A stretch of DNA of 64,000 nucleotides from Utricularia gibba. Its lineage: Eukaryota > Streptophyta > Magnoliopsida > Lamiales > Lentibulariaceae. Each line of letters begins with the position of its first letter. Within the stretch, counting starts at the first letter, position 1. The notes beneath the pieces are model-generated. The model saw nothing but the letters and a program-made list of their open reading frames with translations. It ran no database searches and was not told where the DNA came from. Made by a program: the position numbers and the translations under genes. The stretch covers positions 2,294,001 through 2,358,000 of the forward strand of contig NEEC01000002.1 of NCBI GenBank assembly GCA_002189035.1. Direction: 5' to 3'. This document shows positions 61,040-64,000 of this stretch, in pieces.

Positions 61040-62154
61040 ATGGCCAAAAATCGCGATCCCCAACCGGCGAATGAAGCTACTTCGGAAGAGGAGGAATCTG
61101 AAACTGAATCTGAGTCTGAATCTGATTCAGAGGGGATCAAACCCCGGCCCTGACGAAAGGCAGATCTGAACCGTTAAAAGCCCAGCCGCCGCCGCCGCCG
61201 CAGCACACAAACTCCGATGACAGCGAATCGGGATCTGATTCTGAGTCCGATGAATCTAGTGACGATGAGGTGCCTTCTCCACCTAAGCCCGTTGCCGATG
61301 TGCAGAAGCCCAGTTCCACGAAGAGGCCCACTGCTGTTCAGGCAAGTTCGCCTAAACCTTCAACTCCATCTTCAAAATTGACTGGTGTTAAGCGAGCCGT
61401 GGAAACAAATGGTTTAAGTGATAAGGATGTGAAGAAGAGTAAGAACAAAAGCGAGACATCGGTCGATACTGATAAGGCAAACGACTCCAAAAGGCCTATG
61501 TTTCAAAGGATTTGGAGCCAAGATGATGAAATTGTTGTGTTGAGAGGGATATTTGATTATGTGGAGGAGAAGAAGGCAGACCCTTATATCGAAATCACCG
61601 CTTTTCATGATTTTATCAAAAAGAAATTGCAGGTTACCGTGAATAAGGACCAGCTGAGGAGTAAAATCAGATCACTGAAGCAGAAATTTACAAACAACAA
61701 GAGCAAAGAAGTGAATGGTGAAGATCGTGTCTTTTCCAAGCCACATGAACATCTGGTTTACCAGTTATCCAAAAAAATATGGGGAAAAGGCGACACGCAA
61801 ATCTCAGTTGGTAGTCCCAATCCCAAAGTGGTAAAGCAAGCGAAAAAGAAGGAAAAGAACTTGCCTGAGCACAACAGCGATGGTGCAAAACCAGAGGAAG
61901 TTGCTAATCCTGTTAAAACAGGTACGGATTCGAGTGCAGTCAACAAGTTTCGCACCTTTGGAGCAGCTGAAAGCATGGAAGAGATGATTCAGAGGCTTGG
62001 GACTGAGATGTTTGAAGGGGGGAAAGTGATGGCAGGTAGTAAAGCATGGATGAATCTCAAACAAAAGGAGATGGAGATGTACTTAGAGACACTGCAGGTG
62101 AAGATGGATAGGACTAAGCTGGTTCTGGATGCCTTGAAGTCGGGGAACCTTTGA
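61040..62154 (+). CDS. Storekeeper/GeBP-like DUF573 DNA-binding protein, apparent 1-nt frameshift
   Basis: Plant-specific transcription regulator family (GeBP, storekeeper). Single exon. The ATG at 61040 opens MAKNRDPQPANEATSEEEES and an acidic Ser/Glu/Asp-rich stretch, then meets TGA at 61151-61153. The downstream frame begins in the same low-complexity region (TPALTKGRSEPLKAQPPPPP, SESGSDSESDESSDDE) and runs to 62154. One base lost in the C run at 61142-61145 accounts for the shift; with it restored the protein has 371 residues. The DUF573 domain covers MFQRIWSQDDEIVVLRGIFD to LVYQLSKKIWG, followed by a lysine-rich linker and a C-terminal helix (MEEMIQRLGTEMFEGGKVM) that may form the family's leucine-zipper-like dimer region. 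Confidence 0.88.
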
Positions 62155-63317
62155 GGTATGCAACAATGTAGCTGAATCTGGCCGGGTTTGGGAATTTCAG
62201 CCTTCAGTTGATTGTGTTGTAGTCTAGTTTAGCTTCCATTAGACCCTCGTTGGGGTTCAGCTGTGTCATATGGCCCTTTTGCTCAACTTGACTCTAGGGA
62301 ACAATTCCCAGATTTTTGAGTCTCCAGACAAAAAAAGCCATCCCCCACCCACCTTTCCTGTTCTATTGTTTTCTGCAAATTGCACAGACGAAATCGAAAA
62401 ACACGGCGGCCTTCTTGGCGTCATCACGTGCATCCGCCATCACCGGTGCGGTTTGAATGTGATGGGGTTCGGAGTCGATACCCAATGTATGAGAAACTTG
62501 GCATTTCTAACGCCAGCTGTGGAACGGAATCGGCTTGAGGGTGGAATATCGAGGTTTTCTGGTGGCTTCACCGGCGGCGACCCCAGTTTCCCAATGATCT
62601 GTCTACTTTGTGAGCTTTCCATCATCCCTTCGCATGGGAAGTTAATACATCATGCTTCTTCTCCCGTTTCGAGTTCAAAACCAGAGACTAACGGAAGCGT
62701 ATTCAAGAAAGGGACAGTAACGGATTGAAGATTCAGCATGTTTCTTATGTGGAGCTTTGTGCGGAGAGCATCTCATTCTGCAATCTCCCCAAAAGGGGGC
62801 AGCTACAGTTCGCCACGAGGTTGTTCGTGGTGCAAAGGAACGCACAGACGCGGCGGCGACTCTCCGTGTCCCGGCGTCATCATCGCCACTCCGGGTGCAA
62901 TGCCCCCCTGAACAGTTCTTCACTTTCTGATCAATTTTTTCCATCGAGTAGCTACCCTTTCCCCGGTCTTCCTGTACAGGTTTTCAGTAAATCAATCACA
63001 AGGAAAGAGCATGAGAGCCTTGATCAATTCCAAAAAGGGAAAAGACACCATTTTTAGGGTTCCCCAATTGGGTATTTTTCTGTTCATCCAAAAGGTAACT
63101 GATTTCACTGCCATGGTGCGTAAAATACCTCTTCACCTGCTTCCTTTGTCAGTTTGACGAAAAGGGGTGAACTTGATCACTTTACCCCGCATAGCTTGAA
63201 TTCACATTTCAGTAACTTTTTGGGGAAGAAGATGATCAGCAGCATCCTGGTAGATCAAAGTGGTTGAACCTTCCAAGCTTAATAGTCTACAAGGGTTGAA
63301 TTGAAGTGCATTTCCCG
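62155..63317. other. Intergenic: unassigned open frames on both strands
   Basis: After the DUF573 3' UTR there are unusually long open frames on both strands (62270-62725 plus, 62675-62944 minus), in GC-richer DNA. No family resemblance, signal or splice pattern identifies a gene, so none is called. Confidence 0.4.
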
Positions 63318-63327
63318 TTATAAATAC
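63318..63327 (+). promoter_or_regulatory. TATA box of a gene at the right edge
   Basis: CGTTATAAATACC is a good TATA context and predicts a plus-strand transcript starting near 63350. Confidence 0.5.
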
Positions 63328-63349
63328 CCATACCCCCACAGGCAATCAC

Positions 63350-64000
63350 AGTGCCTGCCACTGCCACACGCATTCACATTTCACAGTTGGCAGCATTTCA
63401 AATAATACTTTATGCACAAGATTTACTAGATAGACCAGAGATACGCTTTCATACACAGCACCTTACAAAACCCAATCACCAAAATCTACGCCTTTCGACT
63501 GTCTCTAAAATCTCCTGCTCCTATCCACTTCAACTCTGTGTGTATTGGGCTGTCCGTCATTTGTTTGTTTCACCTCCACGCCGCGCCACACAGCTGCGGA
63601 TCTTCTTGTAGTGCTGCCTATTTTCATCTGGGCTGCTGTCCCTTTTCACTTTAGAGATCTTGGTTCACTTGTTCATTGATGATTCGAACGCTTTTTCAGG
63701 TCTGGGGATGGTTTGAAGCATTGGGATTGGTGATTTCTTCTGATGGTGGTGTCGGTGAGTATCAAATCTGGCCCTTTTGTGGTTTTGTTCTTCATCAGGT
63801 TGTGAACTTTTTATAGGCTATTTGTCCATGGATCTGCCTTCAATTTTGCTTGATTAGTTCAACAGGAAAACCTTGGGAGATTCCTTGTTTCTGATTTGCA
63901 TGTGTGTTGACAATCATGATTCATTGCATTTTGGTATTGATTCATTATATTAGTGTATGGCTTTAGCTAATGGATTTAGCCCTATAATTTGCTGTCTTCT
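63350..64000 (+). other. Probable 5' UTR/first exon of a plus-strand gene, cut by the window edge
   Basis: Downstream of the TATA box lies a CT/AC-rich leader-like stretch. A GTGAGTA donor after TCTGATGGTGGTGTCG (about 63755) and a T-rich intron-like region to the edge suggest a first exon, either 5' UTR or a very short coding start (ATGGTGGTGTCG at about 63743). No protein family can be named. Confidence 0.4.

Overview
This window is plant nuclear DNA, most likely from a eudicot. The genes are split by short AT-rich GT-AG introns, intergenic DNA is AT-rich, and every recognisable protein is a plant type (YUCCA, callose synthase, LEUNIG-type corepressor, KRP inhibitor, glycine-rich wall protein, QALGGH zinc finger). 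The species cannot be named from sequence alone; an asterid is a weak guess.

Layout. 0.4-5.1 kb: an SDD1-like subtilase and an intact class III alcohol dehydrogenase/GSNO reductase, both on the minus strand. 5.1-10.3 kb: AT-rich intergenic DNA with two GC-richer islands. 10.4-18.2 kb, plus strand: a YUCCA auxin-biosynthesis monooxygenase, a TRM-type (DUF3741/DUF4378) protein and a GDSL lipase. 18.8-19.7 kb, minus: mitochondrial ribosomal protein mS33. 20.36-23.35 kb: a complete but decayed hAT transposon with terminal inverted repeats and an exact 8-bp target duplication. 23.7-27.4 kb: a glycine-rich secreted protein (minus), a small LEA-like protein (plus) and a C2H2/EAR repressor (minus). 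28.9-31.5 kb, plus: LSM5 and an unrecognised conserved plant protein. 32.7-35.3 kb, minus: nucleostemin-like GTPase NSN1, divergent from a LEUNIG_HOMOLOG gene (36.3-39.0 kb, plus) that lacks all WD40 exons. 41.7-43.4 kb, plus: a KRP CDK inhibitor. 44.4-56.0 kb, minus: a many-exon callose synthase. 58.4-60.7 kb, minus: a KH/CCCH zinc-finger protein, divergent from a storekeeper/GeBP-like DUF573 gene (61.0-62.2 kb, plus). The right edge carries a promoter and perhaps the 5' end of another gene.

The genes form no operon. Functionally the window mixes auxin synthesis, cell-cycle control, wall and callose deposition, nitrosothiol/formaldehyde metabolism, RNA processing and ribosome assembly. The combination SDD1 + YUCCA + TRM + GSNOR resembles two paralogous Arabidopsis segments fused into one ancestral-looking block (from memory).

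The most striking window-wide pattern is a series of single-base losses that break otherwise well-conserved reading frames. They occur in YUCCA (one), TRM (two), LUH (one), callose synthase (three) and the DUF573 gene (one). All are losses of one base, and nearly all lie in G or C runs, which suggests under-called homopolymers in the assembly more than biological decay. The subtilase lesion (about 22 nt missing), the LUH truncation and the hAT nonsense codons are of a different kind and are more likely real. Exon coordinates were worked out by hand from splice consensus, phase and remembered family sequences; no search was run.
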